Below, one piece after another: positions 52,802 to 62,734 of a stretch of DNA of 64,000 bases. Each line of letters starts with the position of its first letter. Position 1 is the stretch's first letter. Made by a program: the position numbers and the translations under genes. The stretch spans positions 1-64,000 of the forward strand of contig JAUHVK010000003.1 in NCBI GenBank assembly GCA_030425145.1, read 5' to 3'. Source of the stretch: Alphaproteobacteria bacterium (GTDB lineage: Bacteria; Pseudomonadota; Alphaproteobacteria; Rhodobacterales; Rhodobacteraceae). The notes under the pieces were generated by a model, which saw only the letters and a list, made by a program, of their open reading frames with translations, did not search any database and was not told the origin of the DNA.

Positions 52802-53602
52802 ATGAAAGCCGTTCTTGCCCTCTTGATTGCGGTTGGTCTCTTCGTCCCCCACGCCGCCAAAGCGCAGGAGATCGAAGTCGATCTCGAACTGGTGCTGCTG
52901 GTCGACGTGTCGCGGTCGATGACCGAACGCGAACTGGAAATCCAGCGCAAAGGCTATGCCGAGGCGCTGCGCTCGGACGCGGTGTTCGCCGCGCTCCGGT
53001 CGGGTTTGCTGCAAACCGTCGCCATCACCTATGTGGAATGGGCTGGCACGCAAGAAGTGGTCATCGACTGGCGGCTTCTGCAAACCCGCGACGACCTTGA
53101 CGCCTTTGCCGAAATCCTTACTTCACGCTTTGATCCGGCGCTGCGGCGCACCTCGATTTCCGAGGCGCTGATCTTTGCTGAATTTCTTATCTCAAGCAAC
53201 AAATACAAAGGCTTGAGGCGCGTTATTGATGTATCAGGTGATGGCCCGAACAACCAAGGCCGCGCCGTAACAGTGGCCCGCGATGCGGTTCTGGCCGAAG
53301 GCATTATCATCAATGGTCTGCCACTCCTGACCCGCGAGGGCATGGACCTGTCCTGGCATCTCGACAATCTCGACATCTACTATGAAACCTGCGTCATCGG
53401 CGGACCGGGCTCTTTCGTCATCCCGGTGTTTGACTGGGACGATTTCGCTGATGCCGTACAGCGAAAACTGGTGCTCGAAATGGTCTCACGGCCACCCGAG
53501 GCGCAGATCATCCCCGCGCAATCCATGCGGCTCGATCCCACAGACTGTTTGATCGGCGAGAAAATCTGGCGGGAACGTCGCCGTTACTGGGACAGCCCCT
53601 GA
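52802..53602 (+). CDS. DUF1194 secreted von Willebrand factor A-like protein (second copy)
   Basis: 266 residues from the ATG at 52802 (MKAVLALLIAVGLFVPHAAKAQ), with a signal peptide cut after about residue 22. MIDAS-like motif LLVDVSRSMTERELEIQRKG, then RRVIDVSGDGPNNQGRAVTV and an extra C-terminal segment (PEAQIIPAQSMRLDPTDCLI). Longer than the copy at 48427-49074. Unknown periplasmic role. Its end overlaps the convergent gene by 19 bases. Confidence 0.85.
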   Translation: MKAVLALLIAVGLFVPHAAKAQEIEVDLELVLLVDVSRSMTERELEIQRKGYAEALRSDAVFAALRSGLLQTVAITYVEWAGTQEVVIDWRLLQTRDDLDAFAEILTSRFDPALRRTSISEALIFAEFLISSNKYKGLRRVIDVSGDGPNNQGRAVTVARDAVLAEGIIINGLPLLTREGMDLSWHLDNLDIYYETCVIGGPGSFVIPVFDWDDFADAVQRKLVLEMVSRPPEAQIIPAQSMRLDPTDCLIGEKIWRERRRYWDSP

Positions 53603-53958
53603 GCCATCGGCAGGTTCACAATCAAAAGCCAGGCCGCAAATACCGCCTCGAACAGAAAATAGAGATGCGCCTTGGGAAAAGGCGGCTTGTCGAGCAGCAG
53701 CGACAACCCGCGCCCCAGCCCCGCTCCCAGATAGACAAACCCCATCATCGCATAAGCCCAGGGCGTATCCAGCCAAAGGCACGCGGCCCCGACGATCACG
53801 AACAAAGCCCCTACCGACGCACGCAGTTCCGACAAACCCATCGTCGTCTCGCCGGTCTTCAAATCCAGAACCCCGGCCGTATAACGAGGCGCCAGCATCC
53901 CGAACGTGCCAAGCGCAATGGTCAGCAGTGCGGTAATGGCGTTCAGAATATCAATCAT
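53584..53958 (-). CDS. Small membrane protein of unknown function (DUF4345-like)
   Basis: 124 residues with four hydrophobic segments (ILNAITALLTIALGTFGMLA; LRASVGALFVIVGAACLWL; AYAMMGFVYLGAGLGRGLSL; LYFLFEAVFAAWLLIVNLP). The GLSELRASVGALFVI motif resembles DUF4345-type proteins. No function is known. The last codons lie opposite the end of the DUF1194 gene. Confidence 0.7.
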   Translation of the reverse strand: MIDILNAITALLTIALGTFGMLAPRYTAGVLDLKTGETTMGLSELRASVGALFVIVGAACLWLDTPWAYAMMGFVYLGAGLGRGLSLLLDKPPFPKAHLYFLFEAVFAAWLLIVNLPMAQGLSQ

Positions 53959-54079
53959 GGTGATCCTCTAGCTGTGCGGCGTTAACCGTCCACATAGCCC
54001 ACAGTTCCCGCACTTCACCAAACAATTGGCGCATTTTTCTGTCACTGTTACACTCCCCAAAACGCAAGAGCAGTCCGCC

Positions 54080-55342
54080 ATGCCCGCCCCGCTCCAGACC
54101 GTACGCCGCCGCAAGGTGTTCTACATTCCCGGCTACGATCCCTTCCCGGCCCGCCGGTATCGCGAGCTGTATCGCACCGAAGGCACCAAGCAGGCCGAGA
54201 TCTCGGGCTACGGTCTCAATGTCGAGGCCGCCGCTCAGGATGGTCCTTATGGCTGGCACGCTTCGGGCCTGATAGACGACACCCGCGTGACCGCCGATTT
54301 CGAGGTGCTGCTCTGGTCGGACATCGTGCGCGACAGCATGTCGAACAGCATTCCTGCCACCTATTGGCAACTGATCCGCACCAGTTGGATCTACATCGCC
54401 AGCGGCACTCTGCGCCGTCTGGCGGTCTTGCCCAAAGGACCACTGGCTGCGGCGCTTTACCCAATCGGGGTGCTGATCCTTCAACTGCTGGCGGCACTGC
54501 TTCTGGCGCATCTGGTCGGCTGGGGCTTGAGTACGCTCTTCTCGACAGCAATCCTCTGGACGCTTGGCCCGGGTGCCATTCTGAACTGGGGCGCGGCGCT
54601 GCTCTATTGGACGCCGTTATTTGTGATCGTCGTGCTGGTCCTGCGCTGGTTCCAATCGCAGGACCGCCGCATCTACGCCTATTACCTGATGCACGATTAC
54701 GCGTTTTCGGCTGGCCTCAAAGGCGCGACGCCCCCCGCCCTGCAAACCCGTATGGACGCGTTTCGCGGCACAATCGCCACGGCACTTCTGCAAGACTATG
54801 ATGAGGTTCTGGTGGTCGGCCATTCATCGGGCGCGCATCTGGCGGTGTCGATCCTCGCCGACATCCTGCGCGACAAACCCGACCTGCCCGCGCGACCTGC
54901 ACTGTCTTTCCTGAGCATTGGCCACGTGATCCCGATGGTGTCCTTCCTGCCCAATGCCTGGGAACTGCGCCGTGACCTGCAATTCCTGTCCGAACAGGAC
55001 GAAATCGTCTGGATCGACGTCACAGCACAGGGCGACGGGTGCTGTTTTCCCCTGTGTGACCCGGTCGGCGTGTCAGGCGTCGCCACCCGGGACAAGCAAT
55101 GGCCGGTGGTGTTCTCGGCGCAATTCTCGCGTACGATGGCGCCCGAACGCTGGAAAGCGCAGCGGCGGCAGTATTTCAAACTGCATTTCCAGTATCTTTG
55201 CGCTTTCGAGAACCCGGCGGATTATGATTACTTCCAGATTACCGCAGGCCCACTGACCCTCGGCCAACGCTATGCCACCCGCGCGCCCTCGCCCAGCCGT
55301 ATTGATGTGTCGGTCTCAAAATACACGAACACCGCCCCGTGA
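54080..55342 (+). CDS. Membrane-anchored alpha/beta-hydrolase-like protein
   Basis: 420 residues from the ATG at 54080 (MPAPLQTVRRRKVFYIPGYD). The N-terminal FYIPGYDPFPARRYRELY is lipase-like. Three to four membrane helices follow (residues about 120-200), then the nucleophile elbow VVGHSSGAHLAVSILADIL with Ser in GHSSG. A clear Asp/His pair completing a triad is not certain (WIDVTAQGDG; ADYDYFQITAGPL). The stop overlaps the P450 start (GTGA), so the two products probably act together. Confidence 0.75.
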   Translation: MPAPLQTVRRRKVFYIPGYDPFPARRYRELYRTEGTKQAEISGYGLNVEAAAQDGPYGWHASGLIDDTRVTADFEVLLWSDIVRDSMSNSIPATYWQLIRTSWIYIASGTLRRLAVLPKGPLAAALYPIGVLILQLLAALLLAHLVGWGLSTLFSTAILWTLGPGAILNWGAALLYWTPLFVIVVLVLRWFQSQDRRIYAYYLMHDYAFSAGLKGATPPALQTRMDAFRGTIATALLQDYDEVLVVGHSSGAHLAVSILADILRDKPDLPARPALSFLSIGHVIPMVSFLPNAWELRRDLQFLSEQDEIVWIDVTAQGDGCCFPLCDPVGVSGVATRDKQWPVVFSAQFSRTMAPERWKAQRRQYFKLHFQYLCAFENPADYDYFQITAGPLTLGQRYATRAPSPSRIDVSVSKYTNTAP

Positions 55343-56715
55343 CACCGCCCAAGCCCATATCCCGCCCAGATCGCGTGTCGCTCTGGCGATATCTGAAGCT
55401 CTTCCGGCAGGACATCCTGTCGGCCCAGCCCGACCGGCTCTACGGCGCGTGGATGGCCGAATTTCGCACGCCGTTCTTTCGCTCCTACCTCGCCAATGAT
55501 CCCCAGCTGGTGCAGACGATCCTGCGCGACCGCCCGCGCGATTTCCCGAAATCCGACCGCATCGGCGAAGGGTTACGACCGCTCTTGGGCCAATCGGTAT
55601 TCCTGACCAACGGAGCTGTCTGGGACCACCAGCGCCGCATCATCGACCCCGCGTTCGAGCGCGGACGCGTTGCCCAGAGCCTGCCTGCCATGTGGGACGC
55701 CGGTCAGGCGATGGTGGCCCGTGTTCTCGATCAGATCGGCGATGGCAAAGAGATCGAGATCGAGGAAATCGCAAGCCACGCCGCCGCCGACGTGATTTTC
55801 CGCACGCTGTTTTCGATCCCCATCGAAGACGCCATCGCGGCGCAGGTCTTCCATGAATTCCGCGCCTACCAGCGCAGCCAGCCGATCCTGAACCTTGCTG
55901 CGTTCATCCGCTTGCCCCGTTGGTTTCCCCGCTTTCACCGGGCCGAGACCAAACGCGCTGCAAAACGCATCCGCGTACTGATCACGCAGCTTGTGGATCA
56001 ACGGCGGGAAGCCATCGCGAACAACACCGCGCCGGATGATCTGGCGACCCGGATCATGATCACCCCTGACCCCGAAACCGGCCAGTGCTTCACCGCCGCC
56101 GAAATGGTCGATCAGGTCGCGATCTTCTTCCTTGCCGGACACGAAACCAGCGCCAGCGCGCTTGGCTGGGCACTTTACTGCTGCGCGGCTGCACCCGACT
56201 GGCAGGACGGCATCGCGGAGGAAGCCGCCGCCTTGACCGACCCGAAAGAGGTTAAACGCCTCACCACCAGCCGTGACGTGTTCCGTGAAACCCTGAGGCT
56301 CTATCCCCCGGTACCGATGATGGTGCGGGAAACCACGCGCCCCGAGACCTTCCGCAAACGCGCCATTCCGAAAGCCGCGCAACTGGTGCTCAGCCCGTGG
56401 CACATGCACCGGCACACAAAGCTCTGGGATGCCCCTGACACGTTCGACCCGTCCCGGTGGCAAAGCGACGACGCACGCCAATCGGCCCGCGACGCCTATA
56501 TGCCGTTCAGCGCCGGCCCCCGCGTCTGCCCCGGCGCGGGCTTTGCCATGGCGGAAGGGCCGCTGTTGTTGTCGCTCTTCCTGCGTTCGGTTGAAGTCAC
56601 CCCCGTGCCCGGCAAGTTCCCGCAACCCGTGGCCCACCTCACCGTCCGCGCCCGTGATGGCATCTGGCTGAATGCCCTACCCCGGCGCAGAGTCGACACA
56701 GACTCGGACGGTTAG
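55339..56715 (+). CDS. Cytochrome P450
   Basis: 458 residues from a GTG at 55339. The I-helix oxygen-binding motif is FFLAGHETSASALG, the K-helix ExxR is RETLRLYPPVPMM, and the heme-cysteine loop is FSAGPRVCPGAGFAMAE. The heme loop has Ser-Ala where most have Gly-x (FGxGxRxCxG). The substrate may be a fatty acyl or lipid compound, given the overlapping hydrolase gene; that is inference. No redox-partner gene is nearby. Confidence 0.9.
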   Translation: MTPPKPISRPDRVSLWRYLKLFRQDILSAQPDRLYGAWMAEFRTPFFRSYLANDPQLVQTILRDRPRDFPKSDRIGEGLRPLLGQSVFLTNGAVWDHQRRIIDPAFERGRVAQSLPAMWDAGQAMVARVLDQIGDGKEIEIEEIASHAAADVIFRTLFSIPIEDAIAAQVFHEFRAYQRSQPILNLAAFIRLPRWFPRFHRAETKRAAKRIRVLITQLVDQRREAIANNTAPDDLATRIMITPDPETGQCFTAAEMVDQVAIFFLAGHETSASALGWALYCCAAAPDWQDGIAEEAAALTDPKEVKRLTTSRDVFRETLRLYPPVPMMVRETTRPETFRKRAIPKAAQLVLSPWHMHRHTKLWDAPDTFDPSRWQSDDARQSARDAYMPFSAGPRVCPGAGFAMAEGPLLLSLFLRSVEVTPVPGKFPQPVAHLTVRARDGIWLNALPRRRVDTDSDG

Positions 56716-56802
56716 CGCTAACCTACTGACCTGCCTCTATCTTTTTGAAAACGGCTGATCTAGGACGACCGCAATCGTTTCATTCCAGCCTGGGGAATCC
56801 TC

Positions 56803-57690
56803 ATGACCGACACTGCAATGGCAGACCGTATCAAAAACGGCGCTGGCTTTATCGCCGCGCTTGACCAAAGCGGCGGCTCCACACCCAAGGCGCTGCGCCT
56901 CTACGGCATCGAGGAAGACGCCTATAACGGCGATGCCGAAATGTTCTCGCTGATCCATGAAATGCGCTGCCGCATCATGACAGCACCCGACTTCACCTCC
57001 GACAAGGTGCTCGGCGCAATCCTGTTCGAGCGCACCATGCGCGACACAGTCGAAGGTATGCCGGTGCCCACCTACCTGTGGGAAAACCGTGGCGTGGTGC
57101 CGTTCCTGAAGATCGACAAAGGCCTTGAAGACAAGGAAAACGGCGCTCAGGTGATGAAGCCAATGCCGGGCCTCGAGGCGCTGCTGGCCGATGCCAAGGC
57201 GATGGGTGTCTTTGGCACCAAGGAACGCTCAGTCATCCACGAAGCCAATGCCGCCGGCATCAAGGCCGTGGTTGCCCAGCAGTTCGAAGTCGCCAAGACC
57301 GTTTGCGCCGCCGGTCTCGTGCCGATCATCGAACCGGAAGTTGACATCAACAGCCCCACCAAAGCCGAGGCCGAAGCAATCCTGAAACAGGAAATCGCGA
57401 CCCATCTCGACGCTTTGGGCGATGGCGAGGCGGTGATGCTCAAGCTCACCATCCCGACCGAGGATGGACTTTACGTCGAATTGGCCGATCACCCCAAGGT
57501 GCTGCGCGTTGTCGCCCTGTCGGGTGGCTACACCACAGACGACGCCTGCGAACGGCTTGCCCGGAACCCCAAGATGATCGCCAGCTTCTCGCGCGCATTG
57601 GCCGAAGGTCTTTCCAAGCAGCAATCGGACGACGAATTCAACGCCGCTCTTGGTGCGAATATCGACAAGATTTTCGAAGCGTCGAAGTGA
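56803..57690 (+). CDS. Fructose-bisphosphate aldolase class I
   Basis: 295 residues, the short bacterial class I form. Motifs are GFIAALDQSGGSTPKALRLY, GAILFERTMRDTVEGMPVPT, GLVPIIEPEVDI and the Schiff-base region AVMLKLTIPTEDGLY. It cleaves fructose 1,6-bisphosphate without metal. Separate promoter region of 87 bases after the P450 gene; convergent with DUF418. Confidence 0.9.
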   Translation: MTDTAMADRIKNGAGFIAALDQSGGSTPKALRLYGIEEDAYNGDAEMFSLIHEMRCRIMTAPDFTSDKVLGAILFERTMRDTVEGMPVPTYLWENRGVVPFLKIDKGLEDKENGAQVMKPMPGLEALLADAKAMGVFGTKERSVIHEANAAGIKAVVAQQFEVAKTVCAAGLVPIIEPEVDINSPTKAEAEAILKQEIATHLDALGDGEAVMLKLTIPTEDGLYVELADHPKVLRVVALSGGYTTDDACERLARNPKMIASFSRALAEGLSKQQSDDEFNAALGANIDKIFEASK

Positions 57691-57729
57691 TGAAAAATGC
57701 GATCGGCGGGCACCTGGCCCGCCACCGCA

Positions 57730-58848
57730 TCAACGGCTGGCCTGCCCGGCATAAGTGATCCGCCGCAGCACCCATTCGAACGGCCCGAGCCGGAAGTAGC
57801 TGCGCCAGATCGCCAAGGCGACAATCAAACTGCAAGTCACGCCTATGGCGATCAAGGCCACAGCGGCGCGCGGCAGGCTATCCCAAAGTCCGAACCCATA
57901 GGCGGAAAACAGCGTCGACAGGATGATTGACTGCCCGAGATAGACACTCAGGCTCGATCCCCCGGCCGCCAGCAAACGTGACAGGATCGGACCCGGCGGG
58001 CGCGATATGGCGGCAATGCCCCCCAAGTAGCCCAGCGTCGACACCGGCGCAGCAAGCATCACCACAGCAGCGGCCGCGTTCATGCCGTCTGCGTGCAGCA
58101 GCCATGACGCCAGCAGACTTATGGCGACGCCCGGAACGAGGCACCAGCGACGGGCGCGGACCCACAACGGATTGTCCAACTGGTCGATCAGCCCGGATTT
58201 CACCGCTGCCAGCCCGAGACAGAACCAGCCCAACGCGGCCACCCCCTGAAACACCAAGACAAAAGGCGACATGATGCCATAGGCAATGGCGCGGAAGACG
58301 ATGGTCTCGACAAAGCCGCCGGTGGTCATCACCTGACGCTCCAGCGCCGTGATGTCCTCAGGAATATCGCCGGGGGACGACATGAAGACCGCAAAGGCCA
58401 GCGTCGGAAGGATCACCAGAGCCGCGCCAAGCTTGGTCATCCGCCCTGGCTGCCAGTTCCGCAAAAGGTACAGGATCGACCCGGTGATGGCATAGACCAG
58501 CAGGATGTCGCCGGGAAAAAACAGGCACCCATGCAGCGCGCCGAACAGGAACAACCCGATCATGCGGTTGCGGTAAAGCTTGCCGAACGCGTGCCCTTTG
58601 CGCTCTGCCGAGCGCATGAGAAAGCCCAGCCCAACCCCGAACATGAAGGAAAAAAGTGAATAGCTTTTATACAGCGCAAGCCCGTCGACCAGCCAAACCG
58701 TGACCAAATCGGATACGGAGTCCGCAACCGGGGTGACAAGACCACTGAGCAGCGAAAAGGCGATATACTGCACATTGACCACGACGATACCGAACAGCGC
58801 CATCAGACGTAGATAGTCCGGCATTAGGGCGCGCGTCTGACCTGTCAT
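57730..58848 (-). CDS. DUF418 membrane protein
   Basis: 372 residues with about ten membrane segments. Family marks are MPDYLRLMALFGIVVVNVQY at the start, FSFMFGVGLGFLMRSAERKG, and the C-terminal DUF418 block SLSVYLGQSIILSTLFSAYG with LGPFEWVLRRITY. Related to acyltransferase-3-like membrane proteins, probably moving or modifying an envelope compound; substrate unknown. Confidence 0.85.
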   Translation of the reverse strand: MTGQTRALMPDYLRLMALFGIVVVNVQYIAFSLLSGLVTPVADSVSDLVTVWLVDGLALYKSYSLFSFMFGVGLGFLMRSAERKGHAFGKLYRNRMIGLFLFGALHGCLFFPGDILLVYAITGSILYLLRNWQPGRMTKLGAALVILPTLAFAVFMSSPGDIPEDITALERQVMTTGGFVETIVFRAIAYGIMSPFVLVFQGVAALGWFCLGLAAVKSGLIDQLDNPLWVRARRWCLVPGVAISLLASWLLHADGMNAAAAVVMLAAPVSTLGYLGGIAAISRPPGPILSRLLAAGGSSLSVYLGQSIILSTLFSAYGFGLWDSLPRAAVALIAIGVTCSLIVALAIWRSYFRLGPFEWVLRRITYAGQASR

Positions 58849-58901
58849 AGGCTGGCCTCTCGGAATTCTGATCGGTCAGTCCGCCGAAACAGGCGGCGCG
58901 G

Positions 58902-59480
58902 TCACCCCGCCTTCTTCAATTCCTCAACCGTCGCGCCGTAGCCGCCGCCACTGACATAAGTCATCTCGGTCGCGGTCGAATTTCGCCCCAGCGCGGTATT
59001 GCGATAGGGGAAGCGACCAAACTTGCGGATCACCTCGCGATGCGCGCGGGCATGCAAAAGGTTGCTGGCCCCATGGCTGGGCATCCGCTCCAGCATCAGT
59101 CGCACACAGCGGTCCTGATCGCAGAGGTTCTCGGAATGCATCAAAGGCAGGTAGAAAAACTGCCGTGCCGGTTCGTCGATCTTCAGATCCCAATTCTTGC
59201 TGATCGCCTGCTTGGCCGCCGCAAGCGCAATCCTGTCGGACGCAAACGCCTTGCCAGTATTGCGGAACATATTGCGCGAGAACTGGTCCAGCAGGATGAT
59301 ATAGGCCAACGCACCGCTCGGGTATGTGAGCCATAGGGCATGACGCCCCTCCATGGCACCGTCCCATGCGGCCCCGAACTTATCGCGGATCTCCTGATCC
59401 AATGCCTCGTCGGATTTGTACCATCCATCGGGTCCGACTTCGTCCAGCCAGAACCCCAATATGTCGTCAGGCGTAATCAT
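58902..59480 (-). CDS. DUF924 family protein
   Basis: 192 residues, an all-helical protein. Hallmarks are DILGFWLDEVGPDGWYKSDE, LIILLDQFSRNMFRNTGKAF, FFYLPLMHSENLCDQDRCV and FGRFPYRNTALGRNSTATEM. TPR-like fold, no known activity. Normal length. Monocistronic, between DUF418 and a 128-base gap to the MFS gene. Confidence 0.88.
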   Translation of the reverse strand: MITPDDILGFWLDEVGPDGWYKSDEALDQEIRDKFGAAWDGAMEGRHALWLTYPSGALAYIILLDQFSRNMFRNTGKAFASDRIALAAAKQAISKNWDLKIDEPARQFFYLPLMHSENLCDQDRCVRLMLERMPSHGASNLLHARAHREVIRKFGRFPYRNTALGRNSTATEMTYVSGGGYGATVEELKKAG

Positions 59481-59608
59481 CCCTATCTCCCGATCCTACG
59501 CGCAGTCCCCCCTTGACCTTGGGTGACGCTACTCAAGAAACGAATCGCGAAACAGTCACTTTTGATGTCAGCGCCGACACATGACGCTTTTTCAGCCGGT
59601 TATGGCAG

Positions 59609-60904
59609 CTAGGCCGCAGTTCTGCCCGCTTTTGCGGCTTCGTCATCTTCCGGCGTATCGGCTTCCGCCTCGGCGGTTTCGACCGCCCATTCCGAAGCGT
59701 ACTCCACCGTCACCGGCGATGCGGTTGGCATCATGCTCTGATAGGCATGGGTGTCATCTGCGGACGGCGCTCGGCGCTGTGTCATCCGGTAGACCGCATA
59801 GCCCGTCAGCGTGAGCAGCACAAAGGCCAGCAGGATGAAGTATCCCGGCGGTCCCATGACCTGCATGGCGTAACCGATGATCAACGGGCCGGTGATCGCC
59901 CCTACCCCGTTCACGAACAACAACCCGGCCGAGGCGGCGGCCATGTCCTCGTGCTCAAGGAAGTCGTTGGTGTAAGCGATGAGTAGTGAATAGAGCGGGT
60001 TTGACAGTCCGCCGATCAGGAAGGCCGCTGCAACCAGCACATAGAAGCTCCCGCCAAGGAACATCCCCATTAGCGACGCGAGCCCCGCGATCAACGCCGA
60101 GAGCGCGATCAGCATACGGCGGTCAAACCGGTCCGACAGCCAGCCAACCGGATATTGAAAGATCAGCGCGCCAACATAGAAGGCCGCGGTGAAAATCGGG
60201 ATTTGCGCAATGCTCAGCCCGGCTTCGGTTGCGTAGACCGCCGCCATACCGAACTGCGCCGCAAAGACGCTGCCCATCAGGAACATGCCGACGCAACCAA
60301 GCGGCGACGTGTTGTAAAGCTCGATCAGCGTCATCCGCTTGGTGCTTTCAAAGGCCGGTGTCGGTGAAATCGAAAGCAGGATCGGCGCAAATGCGATGGA
60401 GACGAGCACCGACGGGATCACGAAAAGTAGATAGCCCGACGGGTCCGGCACCACGAGAAGACCTTGCGCGATGATGATCCCCAGCATCTGAACAATCATA
60501 TAGGCCGACAGTGCCTGCCCCCGGGTTTCGTTGGTGGCAGCGTTGTTCAGCCAGCTCTCGGCCGTCACGTAGACACCACAGAAGCAGAAGCCGATCACCA
60601 CCCGCCCGAGTATCCACGCAATCGGGTCCTGAATGGTCGGGAAGAGCAGCAGCGCCGCCGACACAAATGATCCCAGCGCCGCAAAGACCCGCACATGGCC
60701 CACCCGCCGGATCATGATCGGCGTCACCCGGGACGCGATCAGGAAGCCAGCGAAATAGGCAGACATGACCAGCGACATCTCGACTGACGAAAACCCGAGC
60801 GTGGAGCCGCGCACCCCCAAAAGCGAGCCCTGCAAGCCGTTGCCCAGCATCAGCAACAGCATCCCCAGCAGCAGCGGCCAGGAGGTTCGGATCACTGTCA
60901 GCAT
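59609..60904 (-). CDS. MFS transporter (YcaD-like)
   Basis: 431 residues with 12 membrane segments and an acidic C-terminal tail (EAEADTPEDDEAAKAG). The N-terminal half has GNGLQGSLLGVRGSTLGFSS and the loop SRVTPIMIRRVGHVRVFAAL; the middle has WLSDRFDRRMLIALSAL, the MFS loop motif. It resembles the YcaD/sugar-efflux-like branch. The substrate is unknown. Confidence 0.85.
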   Translation of the reverse strand: MLTVIRTSWPLLLGMLLLMLGNGLQGSLLGVRGSTLGFSSVEMSLVMSAYFAGFLIASRVTPIMIRRVGHVRVFAALGSFVSAALLLFPTIQDPIAWILGRVVIGFCFCGVYVTAESWLNNAATNETRGQALSAYMIVQMLGIIIAQGLLVVPDPSGYLLFVIPSVLVSIAFAPILLSISPTPAFESTKRMTLIELYNTSPLGCVGMFLMGSVFAAQFGMAAVYATEAGLSIAQIPIFTAAFYVGALIFQYPVGWLSDRFDRRMLIALSALIAGLASLMGMFLGGSFYVLVAAAFLIGGLSNPLYSLLIAYTNDFLEHEDMAAASAGLLFVNGVGAITGPLIIGYAMQVMGPPGYFILLAFVLLTLTGYAVYRMTQRRAPSADDTHAYQSMMPTASPVTVEYASEWAVETAEAEADTPEDDEAAKAGRTAA

Positions 60905-61101
60905 GGCATATCCTCTGGCTCATAACAGTCTGGCCCGTGTGCCACGGGTCGCTCCCCCGCTAGATCAGCGCAGCGACGCCCGCAACCACATGCGCGACTT
61001 TTTTCCCGTTTCGCTTGGGTTCGGATCGGTGCGGGCGCGGCTGAAATGGCTACATCGGCGGAATATCGCAAGATAGTCCGGGGTCATACTAACGACATAT
61101 T

Positions 61102-61170
61102 GATATTCCATATTCGGAATGTTTAATCCATGACTTAATATTCCACCCTTGGAATATTTTATCCACGACA
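61102..61170. promoter_or_regulatory. Duplicated 35-base unit with palindromes upstream of small secreted protein gene
   Basis: Two tandem copies: 61102-61135 and 61137-61170. They share GGAATGTTTAATCCATGAC (61116-61134) and GGAATATTTTATCCACGAC (61151-61169), 16 of 19 identical. Each contains a TATTCC...GGAAT inverted repeat; the second is perfect, AATATTCCA-CCCT-TGGAATATT (61137-61158). The second copy ends 24 bases before the ATG at 61195. Likely a double operator. The rest of the gap 60905-61101 shows no gene. Confidence 0.5.
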
Positions 61171-61194
61171 CACCTTAACGAGCAGGAATTTCCG

Positions 61195-61458
61195 ATGAAA
61201 TACGCTTTCTTGATTGCAGCCACCGTCAGCTTTGTCAGTGCGTCCGCGATGGCCGACCACGCGAACCCGTGGGCCACCGAAGACGACACCGTTCTCAGCC
61301 AGTATCACGACGAAAACCAAAGCCGCAGCGTCGATACTCCGGGCGAAGACGAAATGCGCGGCGCCATGGTGCGGAACGCGCGCGGCAAGCTCGACGCTAG
61401 CGTAGGCTCCGGTCAAGCGGGCAAGGGTCGCGGCGGCAAATCTTCGGGTAAGCGCTGA
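61195..61458 (+). CDS. Small secreted protein of unknown function
   Basis: 87 residues. A clear signal peptide (MKYAFLIAATVSFVSASAMA) is followed by a short hydrophilic mature chain of about 67 residues with acidic first half (ATEDDTVLSQYHDENQ) and a Gly/Lys/Ser-rich end (GQAGKGRGGKSSGKR). No cysteines or known domain. The duplicated palindromes upstream point to tight control. It is convergent with queA. Confidence 0.75.
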   Translation: MKYAFLIAATVSFVSASAMADHANPWATEDDTVLSQYHDENQSRSVDTPGEDEMRGAMVRNARGKLDASVGSGQAGKGRGGKSSGKR

Positions 61459-61489
61459 CGACACCTCTATGGCGACAGGCGTGCTGATC

Positions 61490-62536
61490 TCACGGGATCA
61501 ACAGTGAACTGTCGCCATAGGAAAAGAACCGGTAGCGGTGCTCGATGGCATAGGCGTAGATCTCCTTGATCCGCGCCTGTCCCATGAGCGCCGAGACCAG
61601 CATCATCAGGGTCGATTTCGGCAGGTGGAAATTGGTCATCAGACCGTCTGCCACGTGGAATTCGAAACCCGGATAGATGAAAATATCCGTGTCACCTTCC
61701 CACGGCTGAATGCTGCCAGCCCGTGCCGCGCTTTCGATCAACCGCAATGCCGTGGTGCCGACCGGGATCACCCGTCCGCCAGCCGCCTTGGTTGCGGCGA
61801 TCTCGGCAGCGGCAGTCTCTGACACACGCCCCCATTCGGCATGCATCTTGTGGGTGGTCACATCCTCGACCTTGACTGGCAGGAACGTCCCCGCGCCGAC
61901 ATGCAGGGTGACGAAACTCATGCCGATCCCGCGCGCTTTCAACTCTGCCACCAGCGCCTCGTCGAAATGCAGCGATGCGGTCGGCGCCGCCACCGCGCCG
62001 GAATTGCGCGCCCAGATGGTCTGGTAGTCTTCCTTGTCCTTCTCGTCCGCAGGCCGCTTGGCAGCAATGTACGGCGGCAAGGGCATCGCTCCAGCCTCGG
62101 CCAACGCCGTGTCGAAATCATCGCCAGTAAGGTTGAACCGCAAAAGCGCCTGCCGATCGCTGCGCCCTTCGAGGGTGGCCGACAGGTCGGACGAGAATTC
62201 CACCGCTTCGCCGTCACGCAATTTCTTGAGCGGCTTTACCAGTGCCGACCATGTGCCATCCGCCTGAGGCTCCAGCAAGGTCACTTCGATCTTGGCTTCG
62301 GTCAGCCCGGTGTCGCCCATCCGCCGACGCACCCCAAAAAGCCGTGCCGGAATCACCTTGGTGTCGTTCAGCACCAGCCGGTCCGTAGGCCGCAGGATGT
62401 CCGGCAACTCGTTCACGATCCGGTCGGCGATGCCCCCCGCCTCGGCGTGCAGAAGCCGCGCTGACGAACGCGGCGAGGCGGGCCGCGTCGCGATCAGCTC
62501 TTCAGGCAGGTGGAAATCGAAATCGCTCAGTTTCAT
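61490..62536 (-). CDS. queA: S-adenosylmethionine:tRNA ribosyltransferase-isomerase
   Basis: 348 residues from the ATG at 62536 ([20 protein letters not shown]); the frame runs open further but the enzyme begins here. Motifs are [74 protein letters not shown] and [18 protein letters not shown]. It makes epoxyqueuosine in tRNA wobble position 34. Between it and the next gene (62537-62734) nothing is seen. Confidence 0.93.
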   Translation of the reverse strand: MKLSDFDFHLPEELIATRPASPRSSARLLHAEAGGIADRIVNELPDILRPTDRLVLNDTKVIPARLFGVRRRMGDTGLTEAKIEVTLLEPQADGTWSALVKPLKKLRDGEAVEFSSDLSATLEGRSDRQALLRFNLTGDDFDTALAEAGAMPLPPYIAAKRPADEKDKEDYQTIWARNSGAVAAPTASLHFDEALVAELKARGIGMSFVTLHVGAGTFLPVKVEDVTTHKMHAEWGRVSETAAAEIAATKAAGGRVIPVGTTALRLIESAARAGSIQPWEGDTDIFIYPGFEFHVADGLMTNFHLPKSTLMMLVSALMGQARIKEIYAYAIEHRYRFFSYGDSSLLIP

Positions 62537-62734
62537 GGGGTCGGTCCGGTGATCCAGTGTCGGCGCAGCCGATAGCGCACTTGGGCGCGCTGCGAAAGCA
62601 GGGAGCGCGCAATTCGCTGAGTGCATGCTGAGTGCATCAAGCGATAAGCTGGAATGGGCGTCCAGCAGGTTGACGCGTATGGCCGGACTGAGCCCACAGT
62701 TACTAATGCTGCAAGGTGTTCGAAGGTCAGCCAA

